From positions 1-12,524 of the forward strand of contig JAILBD010000105.1 of NCBI GenBank assembly GCA_024681275.1: DNA of 12,524 nt, written 5' to 3'. The DNA comes from Erysipelotrichaceae bacterium (GTDB taxonomy: Bacteria > Bacillota_I > Bacilli_A > Erysipelotrichales > Erysipelotrichaceae). The notes beneath the pieces are model-generated. The model ran no database searches and was not told where the DNA came from. It saw only the letters and a program-made list of their open reading frames with translations. Numbering within the stretch: position 1 is the stretch's first letter; each line of letters begins with the position of its first letter. Position numbers and translations under genes: made by a program. Of this stretch, positions 1 to 6,033 are shown in pieces.

Positions 1-1155
1 CTCGGAAGCCGGTTTGATGCAGCTGGACAGATCGGCGTTGATGTTCTCATATTCTTCTTTGTACTTGCCGATCTCCTCGCGCATCTTGCGCAGCGATTCC
101 TTGAGATCGATCAGACCGAAACGCGCGGAATCCTTGTCATAGGCGATGCGGACATAATTCTCGACCTTCTCCATGTCGCTGATATGCTCATAGACCCGGT
201 CATTGGTCTCTCTGGCAAGTTTGAACGCCTTGTTCTCCTCTGCCAGTTTCTCATTCAGATCATTGAGCGTATCTTTCGCTTCCGCGACTCTCGGCTTGAT
301 GCCTTCCGTGCGGGCGGCCATCAGTTCCTTGATATCGGCATTCAGACCGGTCTCGATGTCAGCCAGTTTCTGTTCGATATCCAGATGATCTGTATAGACA
401 CCTCTTTGTCTGGTGAGTGCCAGTTCTCTCTTGGTCTCATCCAGCATCAGAGGCAGGACGCCCTTGGTATCTTTGACGAGCTTTGGCACGGCATTGGCGC
501 TGGATTTGATCTCTTCCAGTTTCTTGTCGATGCTCTCAAGTTCCTCCTGGGCGGCAGAATAATCCGAAGCGTACATCAGCTCTTCCGAAGAAGAGAAGAG
601 GTCTTCACATTCCTTCAGCTTATCCACGAATCCGTCGTAGGAGATGGACAGAAGCTGCGCGTTCTTGTTGATCGTCGTCTTGACGACGCGATATTTCTCT
701 TTCAGCTTGGCTGAATACTCCCGCTGGATGTCCTCTTTTCTGGAGAACTCTTCCAGGAAGTCATCGATGACCTGGACCTCAGCTTCACACTTTGCCAGTT
801 CATCGGAAACGCCCTTCAGCATCTCCAGTGCCTGTCTGTACTTGACGCCGCCCATATTGTCATCGACATCGTTCAACATGTCCTGTATCTCGTTGACATG
901 CTTCTCGGTGTCTTCGTATTTTCCATAATAGCTTTCGACCGCAGCAGTCATCTCTTCATTCCTTCTGGCTATCGCCTGAGCCTTGTTCAGTTTGAAAGCC
1001 AAAGGGATCGTCTTGACTGAATTGAAACGGACATAAAGATCATCAAGCTGCTTCTTGAGATTCTTCTTCTGGTTCTTTTTTGTCGTTACGATGATCGCGA
1101 TCAGAGTGATCAAAACAAGTACCCCGACCGAAATAAACAAGTATTCCCTCTTCAT
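1..1155 (-). CDS. ezrA: Septation ring formation regulator EzrA (5' part, truncated by window edge)
   Basis: EzrA is a membrane-anchored, spectrin-like coiled-coil protein that restrains FtsZ-ring assembly and couples division to cell-wall synthesis in Bacillota. The first 385 codons are visible. Translation from the ATG at 1155 starts MKREYLFISV, followed by one membrane helix (about residues 5-24) and a basic stop (KKNQKK). The rest is highly charged and helical, rich in Lys, Glu and Leu, with no catalytic motif, as in EzrA. The 3' end lies outside the window; full-length members have about 570 residues. The ATG has no Shine-Dalgarno site, but a sigma-A-like promoter ends 8 nt before it, which supports this start and suggests a leaderless mRNA. 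It is divergent from rpsD. In B. subtilis ezrA is also linked to hisJ and rpsD, which supports the call. Sequence identity to EzrA could not be measured here. Confidence 0.85.
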   Translation of the reverse strand, partial: MKREYLFISVGVLVLITLIAIIVTTKKNQKKNLKKQLDDLYVRFNSVKTIPLAFKLNKAQAIARRNEEMTAAVESYYGKYEDTEKHVNEIQDMLNDVDDNMGGVKYRQALEMLKGVSDELAKCEAEVQVIDDFLEEFSRKEDIQREYSAKLKEKYRVVKTTINKNAQLLSISYDGFVDKLKECEDLFSSSEELMYASDYSAAQEELESIDKKLEEIKSSANAVPKLVKDTKGVLPLMLDETKRELALTRQRGVYTDHLDIEQKLADIETGLNADIKELMAARTEGIKPRVAEAKDTLNDLNEKLAEENKAFKLARETNDRVYEHISDMEKVENYVRIAYDKDSARFGLIDLKESLRKMREEIGKYKEEYENINADLSSCIKPASE

Positions 1156-1192
1156 ACAGGTTCATTTTACTATTTAAGTAAGCATTTTTCAA
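1156..1192 (-). promoter_or_regulatory. ezrA promoter, predicted leaderless
   Basis: On the minus strand there is TTGAAA (1192-1187), a 17-bp spacer and TAAAAT (1169-1164). The -10 ends 8 nt before the ezrA ATG, so the expected start site (about 1157) leaves a 2-nt leader. No Shine-Dalgarno site fits in this space. The -35 box directly abuts the -35 box of the divergent rpsD promoter. Confidence 0.75.
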
Positions 1193-1221
1193 TTGACTTA
1201 TACAAGCTGATTTGCGATAAT
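1193..1221 (+). promoter_or_regulatory. rpsD promoter (extended -10)
   Basis: TTGACT (1193-1198), a 17-bp spacer and GATAAT (1216-1221) preceded by TGC (1213-1215) make a good sigma-A promoter with an extended -10. The expected start is near 1228, giving a leader of about 150 nt ahead of rpsD. Confidence 0.8.
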
Positions 1222-1244
1222 ATTTAAGCACATAAATTTTATAG

Positions 1245-1369
1245 CAGCATGTAAAGTTATCGCCCAGGCGTCAATACCTTTACAGGAGACAAGTAGCCAT
1301 GCGCTATTGGCGAAACTCGTATATTGACACCCGCGGTAATGATTTACACCTGTACTTAACTTAAGGAGG
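1245..1369 (+). ncRNA. Structured rpsD 5' leader, candidate S4 autoregulatory element
   Basis: Complementary segments in the leader build a nested structure. P1 pairs 1250-1255 with 1343-1348. P2 pairs 1256-1263 with 1333-1340 (8 bp, two G-U). P3 pairs GTCAATA (1270-1276) with TATTGAC (1322-1328), extended by GG/CC (1267-1268 with 1330-1331). P4 pairs 1292-1297 with 1303-1308. In addition TACAGG (1281-1286), inside the P3 loop, can pair with CCTGTA (1349-1354), outside P1, forming a pseudoknot that ends 8 nt before the Shine-Dalgarno AAGGAGG (1363-1369). S4 represses its own gene through the leader in B. subtilis, and the E. coli S4 target in the alpha operon is a pseudoknot. That this RNA binds S4 is inferred from position and shape. 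Pairing was done by eye without energy calculation. Confidence 0.7.
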
Positions 1370-1378
1370 AGAAAACTT

Positions 1379-1984
1379 ATGTCAAGAAACACAGGTCCTA
1401 CTTGGAGATTATCCAGACGTTTAAACTTCTCGGTTCTTGAGACCGGCGAAGAATTAAGCAAGAGACCCTACATCCCTGGACAGCACGGTTCCGCGACCAG
1501 ACGTATCAAGCAGTCCAACTACGGTTTACAGAAAGCCGAAAAGCAGAAGATGAGACACATGTACGGTTTGAGTGAGAAGCAGTTCTACAACACTTACATC
1601 AAAGCCGTCAAGAAAAAAGGTGTCACAGGTACGAACCTCTTCGTCATGCTGGAATCAAGACTTGATAACCTGGTATACCGCATGGGCTTTGCCAGCACCA
1701 GGAAACAGGCCAGACAGATCGTCTCTCACGGTCACGTACTGGTCGACGGCAAGAAGGTCGATATCCCTTCATGCCAGATCAAACCGGGCTCTGTCGTCGA
1801 GATCAAAGACAACTACAAGAACAACAGCTTCTTAGCTGAGTCTCTCGAAGGCACAGTCTCATTCAAGGATTTTGTCGAAGTAGACAAAGACGCCCGCAAA
1901 GGCAAATACGTCAGATACCCTGAAAGAAAAGAACTCAATCAGGAGATCAACGAATTGCTGGTCATCGAGTATTACAACAGGTAA
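1379..1984 (+). CDS. rpsD: 30S ribosomal protein S4
   Basis: S4 is a primary 16S rRNA-binding protein that nucleates assembly of the 30S body and, in many bacteria, represses its own synthesis. The 201-residue product has the usual length. The N-terminal domain contains the TGPTWRLSRRL block, then RPYIPGQHG and the YGLQKAEKQKMRHMYG segment. The S4 RNA-binding domain spans about residues 91-155 (SRLDNLVYRMGFASTRKQAR, then the SHGHVLVDGKKVDIPS strand-loop). The N-terminal zinc-binding cysteines are absent, so this is the zinc-independent (C-) form, common in Bacilli. The ATG has a strong Shine-Dalgarno AAGGAGG at 1363-1369, 9 nt upstream. The gene appears monocistronic, with its own promoter, structured leader and terminator. 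Confidence 0.98.
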   Translation: MSRNTGPTWRLSRRLNFSVLETGEELSKRPYIPGQHGSATRRIKQSNYGLQKAEKQKMRHMYGLSEKQFYNTYIKAVKKKGVTGTNLFVMLESRLDNLVYRMGFASTRKQARQIVSHGHVLVDGKKVDIPSCQIKPGSVVEIKDNYKNNSFLAESLEGTVSFKDFVEVDKDARKGKYVRYPERKELNQEINELLVIEYYNR

Positions 1985-1999
1985 TAGTCCGGGAATCTG

Positions 2000-2028
2000 A
2001 GCGCTGCAGCAATGCGGCGCTTTTTCTT
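2000..2028 (+). terminator. rpsD intrinsic terminator
   Basis: AGCGCTGC (2000-2007) pairs with GCGGCGCT (2014-2021; 8 bp, one G-U) around a 6-nt loop and is followed by TTTTTCTTT. It lies 16 bp after the rpsD stop. Confidence 0.9.
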
Positions 2029-2070
2029 TACCCAAAATGAAGACCTATCCATCCCCCGAATGAAATGCTT

Positions 2071-2085
2071 TGCTATAATTGAGAT
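2071..2085 (+). promoter_or_regulatory. hisJ promoter (extended -10, leaderless)
   Basis: TGC plus TATAAT (2071-2079) is a perfect extended -10 element. Only 6 nt separate it from the hisJ ATG at 2086, so the predicted +1 is the A of the start codon. The -35 position at 17-bp spacing (ATCCCC) is poor, consistent with dependence on the extended -10. There is no Shine-Dalgarno site. Confidence 0.75.
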
Positions 2086-2925
2086 ATGCTGGCAGACTAT
2101 CATGTACACAGCGCATTCTCCGACGATTCCGATTATCCGATGGAAGAAGTCGTCAGAGATGCCATCGCCTTAGGTCTTGATGAGATCTGTTTTACTGACC
2201 ACGTCGATTACGGCATCAAGCTGGATCACGGCACGAGCGGTCACGTACCACGTCTGGATCCAAGCACCGGACTGCCCTTTTACAATACCGATTATCCCGC
2301 TTATTTTGCTTTGATCGAGAAGATGCAGGAACGATATGGAGACCTCATCACGATACGCAAAGGTCTGGAATTCGGCATTCAGATGCCCTATCTGGACAAA
2401 TACCAGAAACTCTGTGAAAGATATCCGATGGACTTCATCATTCACTCCAATCACCAGGTGGACGATATAGAGATCTATCTGCCTGAATATCATGAAGGAA
2501 GGACCCAGAAGGAATACAACCGTGCCTACTACGAAGAGCTCTTAAAGACAGTCAATGCCTTCAAAAATTACTCGGTCCTGGGCCATATCGACAACATCAA
2601 ACGCTATGATCCGCAAGGTGAATGCCCTTTTTCCGATTTTGAAGATCTCGTCTATGAGATCCTCAAGGTCGCCATACGTGACGGCAAAGGCATCGAATTC
2701 AACACCTCCAGTGCCCGCTACGGTCTCAAGGATCACACGCCATGCACGCAGATCCTGAAGATGTTCAGAGACCTGGGCGGAGAGATCATCACCATCGGCT
2801 CCGACTCCCACGCAAAGTCACACCTCGGCTATGATATCGAAAGAACGAAACAGATCCTCAAAGACCTCGGTTACGAATACTTCTGCACCTTCTCGCAGAT
2901 GAAACCGATCTTCCACAAACTGTAA
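2086..2925 (+). CDS. hisJ: Histidinol-phosphatase-like PHP-domain phosphoesterase
   Basis: This PHP-family metal-dependent phosphatase resembles Bacillus HisJ, which dephosphorylates L-histidinol phosphate in the penultimate step of histidine synthesis. The 279-residue product has the PHP motifs in order: DYHVHSAFSDDS with metal ligands His6 and His8, FTDH with Asp38 and His39, a middle IIHSNH segment, a GHIDNIKRY segment, and the C-terminal SDSH motif with Asp240 and His242. No other his gene lies in the window, so the physiological substrate is uncertain; the neighbourhood with ezrA and rpsD matches B. subtilis hisJ rather than a his operon. The start is set by the MLADYHVH N-terminus, where the metal motif begins at once, and by the promoter ending 6 nt upstream. 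It is convergent with gmk across a 12-bp gap. Confidence 0.88.
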   Translation: MLADYHVHSAFSDDSDYPMEEVVRDAIALGLDEICFTDHVDYGIKLDHGTSGHVPRLDPSTGLPFYNTDYPAYFALIEKMQERYGDLITIRKGLEFGIQMPYLDKYQKLCERYPMDFIIHSNHQVDDIEIYLPEYHEGRTQKEYNRAYYEELLKTVNAFKNYSVLGHIDNIKRYDPQGECPFSDFEDLVYEILKVAIRDGKGIEFNTSSARYGLKDHTPCTQILKMFRDLGGEIITIGSDSHAKSHLGYDIERTKQILKDLGYEYFCTFSQMKPIFHKL

Positions 2926-2952
2926 AAAAGAGATGAACTATTTGTTCATCTC
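2924..2952 (-). terminator. gmk terminator overlapping its stop codon
   Basis: On the minus strand GAGATGAAC (2952-2944) pairs perfectly with GTTCATCTC (2938-2930), with loop AAATA, followed by TTTTTT (2929-2924). The 5' arm is made of the last gmk codons, and the TAG stop (2940-2938) lies across the loop and the start of the 3' arm. On the plus strand the same hairpin follows the hisJ stop by 4 bp but has only a weak ATTTAATA tail, so it may serve hisJ less efficiently. Confidence 0.85.
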
Positions 2953-3504
2953 ATTTAATATGATCTCTCTGACTTCCTCGACCGCCTTGTCCAGATCGTC
3001 GTTGCAGACGATGTGCTCATAGAAGCCGATGTCTTTCATTTCCTGTTTAGCCTTCGAGACGCGTTTGAGGATCGTCTCCTCATCTTCCGTGCTGCGTTCT
3101 CTCCGCCTTCGCTCCAGTTCCTCGATCGATGGCGGAACGATGTAGATGCTCAACGCATCAGGACATTTCTCCAGTACCTGTTTGGCTCCTCTGATCTCGA
3201 TCTCCAGGATCACGTTCCTGCCCTCTTCTCTCATCTTCTCCACATATTCTTTGGGCGTCCCGTAATCATTCCCGACAAAACGCGCATGTTCCAGCAGTTC
3301 GCCGTTCTTTACAGCTTCCAGGAAACGCTTCTTGCTGACGAAGAAATAATTGACTCCGTCGATCTCGCCTTCCCGGGGTCTTCTTGTCGTCATCGAAACT
3401 GAATAAGCCAGATTCAGGTCCTCCATCGGCATCAGCTTGGAAAGGATGGTCCCTTTGCCGACGCCGCTCAGGCCGCTGTATACGATCAAAAGTCCTTTTT
3501 TCAT
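2938..3504 (-). CDS. gmk: Guanylate kinase
   Basis: It phosphorylates GMP (and dGMP) to GDP using ATP, an essential cytosolic step in guanine nucleotide supply and in the control of (p)ppGpp precursors. The 188-residue product begins MKKGLLIVYS followed by the P-loop GLSGVGKGT (residues 11-19). Next come SVSMTTRRPREGEIDGVNYFF, the GMP-binding region typical of Gmk, then LLEHARFVGNDYGTPKEYV, and a lid region with RRRRERSTEDEETILKR. The length matches the family. The ATG is preceded by TAGAAT ending 6 nt upstream and has no Shine-Dalgarno site. It is divergent from the methyltransferase gene at 3533 across only 28 bp. In B. subtilis gmk sits upstream of rpoZ, which is not adjacent here; the downstream neighbour is the convergent hisJ. 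Confidence 0.97.
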   Translation of the reverse strand: MKKGLLIVYSGLSGVGKGTILSKLMPMEDLNLAYSVSMTTRRPREGEIDGVNYFFVSKKRFLEAVKNGELLEHARFVGNDYGTPKEYVEKMREEGRNVILEIEIRGAKQVLEKCPDALSIYIVPPSIEELERRRRERSTEDEETILKRVSKAKQEMKDIGFYEHIVCNDDLDKAVEEVREIILNEMNK

Positions 3505-3539
3505 ACACTAATTCTACTATAAAATCTATAATATGAGTA
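3505..3539 (-). promoter_or_regulatory. gmk promoter, predicted leaderless
   Basis: Minus-strand TAGAAT (3516-3511) ends 6 nt before the gmk ATG. The best -35 at 17-bp spacing is TACTCA (3539-3534; 3 of 6 matches), which would lie inside the opposite gene. The space leaves no room for a Shine-Dalgarno site. Confidence 0.5.
3518..3532 (+). promoter_or_regulatory. Putative -10 of the rlmA-like gene
   Basis: TAAAAT (3520-3525), or overlapping TATAAA (3518-3523), lies 7-9 nt before the ATG at 3533. No convincing -35 is visible upstream. It is almost back to back with the -10 of gmk (3511-3516), so the two promoters probably compete or share melting. Confidence 0.45.
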
Positions 3540-4309
3540 TGGAAATCTTGTGCCCTGTCTGCAAAAAGAAACTCATTCGGACCGACAGATCATACCGCTG
3601 TGAGAACGGACATAATTTTGACCTGTCCAAAGAAGGCTACCTCAATCTGAACCTTAAAAACTCGCAAAGCAGCGGCGACAATCCCGACATGATCAGAGCC
3701 AGGAAACGCTTTCTGGAAAAGGGATATTACAGCTTCCTCAGGGATGCGGTGAATGAACTGATCAAAGAGAGCGATTCCCTCGTCGACCTGGCCTGCGGAG
3801 AAGGCTACTACACTTCCGCCTTCAAAGCTAAAGACAAGGTCGGCATCGATCTCAGCAAGTCCGGCCTCAAGATCGCCGCCAAAAGCGACAAAAGCACGCT
3901 CTACCTGCTCAATTCGATCTTCCGCGATCCGCTTGCCGATCGATGCGCCGACAAGGTCATCACCATCTTCGCACCGATCGCCGCCAAAGAGATCGTCCGC
4001 ATCCTGAAAGATGACGGAAGCTTCATCCTGGTCAGGCCTGATGTCCGTCATCTCTATGAACTCAAGGAGCTCATCTATGAAAAGCCCTATCTCAATGAAG
4101 CGGAAGAGATCGCGATCGAAGGGATGGAATTAAAAAGACAGATAAAGATACAGGAAAGAAAAATGGTCTCTCACGAAGATCTCATGGACCTCTTCATGAT
4201 GACGCCTTACTATAACACCACATCTTTGAGCGACAAAGAGAAACTCAGACAGGTCAAAGACTGCGGGATCTCTTTCTGCTTCATCATCGATATCTTCAAA
4301 AAAAGCTGA
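3533..4309 (+). CDS. rlmA: RlmA-family 23S rRNA (guanine-N1)-methyltransferase
   Basis: RlmA enzymes use S-adenosylmethionine to methylate N1 of G745 (RlmA-I) or G748 (RlmA-II/TlrB) in 23S rRNA hairpin 35, lining the peptide exit tunnel; the TlrB type affects tylosin sensitivity. The 258-residue product starts with a zinc ribbon (Cys7, Cys10, Cys23, His27; CPVC then CENGH), followed by FDLSKEGYLNLN and the GDNPDMIRARKRFLEKGYY segment typical of this family. The SAM-binding motif I is DLACGEGYY (residues 85-93), and FAPIAAKEIVRILKDDGSFILVRP follows the class I fold. Which G is the target cannot be decided from sequence alone. An in-frame ATG at 3539 is an alternative start. The stop abuts the stop of the convergent SDR gene. 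Confidence 0.87.
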   Translation: MSMEILCPVCKKKLIRTDRSYRCENGHNFDLSKEGYLNLNLKNSQSSGDNPDMIRARKRFLEKGYYSFLRDAVNELIKESDSLVDLACGEGYYTSAFKAKDKVGIDLSKSGLKIAAKSDKSTLYLLNSIFRDPLADRCADKVITIFAPIAAKEIVRILKDDGSFILVRPDVRHLYELKELIYEKPYLNEAEEIAIEGMELKRQIKIQERKMVSHEDLMDLFMMTPYYNTTSLSDKEKLRQVKDCGISFCFIIDIFKKS

Positions 4310-4325
4310 TCACTCAGCTTTTCCT
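4298..4325. terminator. Bidirectional terminator containing both convergent stop codons
   Basis: AAAAGCTGA (4301-4309) pairs perfectly with TCAGCTTTT (4314-4322), with loop TCAC. The TGA of rlmA (4307-4309) closes the left arm, and the SDR stop (4312-4310 on the minus strand) is in the loop; together they form the palindrome TGATCA. The minus strand has a run of seven T after the stem (strong), the plus strand TTTTCCTTT (moderate). Confidence 0.85.
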
Positions 4326-5095
4326 TTGACTCTTTTCTGTATCGTGCCCACCAGTCTGGCGCAGAGCTCCAGAGGCAGGTGTCTGGCGACCGCGATCATC
4401 GCTTTGTTGAGTCCACCGTCCACCACATAAGCCTTGCCCGTCTCAAACAGGGAGTAGCCGCTCTTTGCCGCATCGGTCGTCATGCGCGAGAACATAGATG
4501 CGTTCATCGCCGTCTTGTCGCCATCCGCGACCTTCCAGAAGTCGGACTTGACCGGACCCGGACAGAGGACCGATACTTTGATGTTCTCCTTCCTGAGTTC
4601 CTCGCGTAAAGCCATCGAGAAGCTCAAGACGAAAGCCTTCGTCGCATAATAGACCGCCATGTAAGGACCCGGCAGGAAAGAAGCGACCGAACCGACATTG
4701 ATGATGTGACCATAGCCGTTCTCCTTCATATCCTTGAGGAAGTAGTAGGTCAGGCTCACCAGAGCCTTGTTGTTGAGATCGATCATGCCCTGCAGCTTAT
4801 CCAGATCCGCATTCATGAAAGAGGTATAATCGCCATATCCCGCGTTGTTGATCAGGACTGATACCTGCAGATCATTTTCCTTGCAATAGTCATAGACACT
4901 CTTGGGATTCTTGGCGATATCGCAAGCCATTACGGACACATGGATCTTGTATTCTTCTTCAAACTCCTCTTTGATCTTCTCCAGCTCCTCTTTCCTTCTG
5001 GCGACCAGAAAAAGGTCGTAGCCGCGATAGGCGAACTGTCTGGCAAACTCCTTGCCGATCCCACCGGAAGCACCGGTAACTAAAATGACGTTCAT
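4310..5095 (-). CDS. SDR family NAD(P)-dependent oxidoreductase (DltE/YqjQ-like)
   Basis: This is a classical short-chain dehydrogenase of 261 residues. The Rossmann nucleotide site is TGASGGIG (residues 7-14), followed by ARR (32-34, suggesting NADPH preference), a CDIA segment (58-61) and NNAG (83-86). The catalytic Ser136 lies in NVGSVAS, followed by Tyr149 and Lys153 in YYATK, and then PGPVKSDF. All catalytic residues are present, so it is probably active. The substrate is unknown; the closest group by feel is COG0300. A GTG at 5101 would add two residues, but GGAGG (5107-5103) is 7 nt from the ATG at 5095 and only 1 nt from the GTG, so the ATG is chosen. The Shine-Dalgarno site is encoded in the last whiA codons, showing translation as the last gene of the rapZ-yvcK-whiA operon. 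Confidence 0.9.
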   Translation of the reverse strand: MNVILVTGASGGIGKEFARQFAYRGYDLFLVARRKEELEKIKEEFEEEYKIHVSVMACDIAKNPKSVYDYCKENDLQVSVLINNAGYGDYTSFMNADLDKLQGMIDLNNKALVSLTYYFLKDMKENGYGHIINVGSVASFLPGPYMAVYYATKAFVLSFSMALREELRKENIKVSVLCPGPVKSDFWKVADGDKTAMNASMFSRMTTDAAKSGYSLFETGKAYVVDGGLNKAMIAVARHLPLELCARLVGTIQKRVKGKAE

Positions 5096-5097
5096 TC

Positions 5098-6033
5098 TCA
5101 CTCCTCCAAAGATTCCGCATAGGAACCGATCTTATTCAAGCGGTGTTTCATACCCGACTTGGATATGGTCTCACCGTAATTCTTCTGATAGGCATCGCAC
5201 AACTCCAGCAGAGATGCCTCCGGAAAACGCATCCTGATATCCGCGACATTCTTCAGTTTCTCACCCAGCTTGTCGAATTTTCCGGCCTGTATGATCGCCT
5301 GTATGTCATCGATCTGCTTCTGCCCCGCCCGGATGCTTTTTTCGACATTGGCGATCTCACAGTTATCGATGCGGCTGACCGAGTTCTTCAGGTCACGGGC
5401 TATCCTTTCATCTTCAAAACGCATCATCGCATCATGGGCCTTGATCAGTGCCAGAAAGTTGGAAACGAAGTCGGCCTTTTTCAGATAGACGACATAATTG
5501 CTGCGCCTCTTGACGGTCTTGGCCTGTATGTCGAAACGGGAGATCAGCTTGACGATGAAATTGGCATATTCGATCTCCTGGACAGAGATCTCCAGATGAT
5601 AGTTGGGATTGTGCGGGTCATTGCAGGAACCATAGGCCAGAAAAGCGCCTGCCAGATAGGAAGCCGCACAGCAGTTCCGCATGACGATCTCGTAGGAAGG
5701 ATGCGATTCGAGACCTCTTTGCGAATAGAGGCCGAGCTCCTCAAGGATCTCCTTCCCCCTTGCCGGTATCTCTATCGTATAGACATTGTTCTTCTTGAGA
5801 TTGGTCTTGCGGGCGACTGAAAGCTGCGTGTCGACATCAAAAAGGCTCTTGAGCAGATACATCGCCCTTTTGCAGGTCGTCGGCGACTCGCTTCGCACCA
5901 GGATGCCGAAAGATCCTTTGGAAATGGTCAGCGAGGATGTCAGCAGCATCAGAGCCGAAAGCTGCGCTCTCTGGCAGTGTCTTTCCAGATCGACATTGGC
6001 GATCTCCTGTTTGATATCCGTCGTAAAAGACAT
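5098..6033 (-). CDS. whiA: DNA-binding protein WhiA
   Basis: WhiA combines a LAGLIDADG-homing-endonuclease-like domain without nuclease activity and a C-terminal helix-turn-helix. It is a sporulation regulator in Streptomyces and a nucleoid-associated protein affecting division and chromosome segregation in B. subtilis. The 311-residue product begins MSFTTDIKQEI, the usual WhiA start. It has the signature GAFLAYGSCNDPHNPNYHLEI-like block (about residues 129-149) and a C-terminal helix-turn-helix with MRFPEASLLELCDAY and SGMKHRLNKI (about 268-306). The start shares one base with the yvcK stop (TGATG), implying translational coupling; a weak GGAG lies 11 nt upstream. It is the third gene of rapZ-yvcK-whiA. 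Confidence 0.97.
   Translation of the reverse strand: MSFTTDIKQEIANVDLERHCQRAQLSALMLLTSSLTISKGSFGILVRSESPTTCKRAMYLLKSLFDVDTQLSVARKTNLKKNNVYTIEIPARGKEILEELGLYSQRGLESHPSYEIVMRNCCAASYLAGAFLAYGSCNDPHNPNYHLEISVQEIEYANFIVKLISRFDIQAKTVKRRSNYVVYLKKADFVSNFLALIKAHDAMMRFEDERIARDLKNSVSRIDNCEIANVEKSIRAGQKQIDDIQAIIQAGKFDKLGEKLKNVADIRMRFPEASLLELCDAYQKNYGETISKSGMKHRLNKIGSYAESLEE

Noticed and set aside
184..928. Plus-strand open frames of 176 and 94 codons opposite ezrA.
   Set aside because: They are antisense shadows of the ezrA coding frame, with low-complexity Ser/Phe/Leu-rich products, no ribosome binding site and no recognisable domain.
1214..1263. Inverted repeat GCGATAA (1214-1220) and TTATCGC (1257-1263) as an operator or hairpin.
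   Set aside because: The left arm overlaps the rpsD -10, upstream of the expected transcript start, so it cannot fold in the RNA. The right arm is already used in leader helix P2. Probably chance.
1043..1461. Minus-strand small frames of 62 and 87 codons around the ezrA/rpsD intergenic region.
   Set aside because: The first is ezrA DNA read in another frame. The second is antisense to the rpsD leader and start. Neither has a domain or a ribosome binding site.
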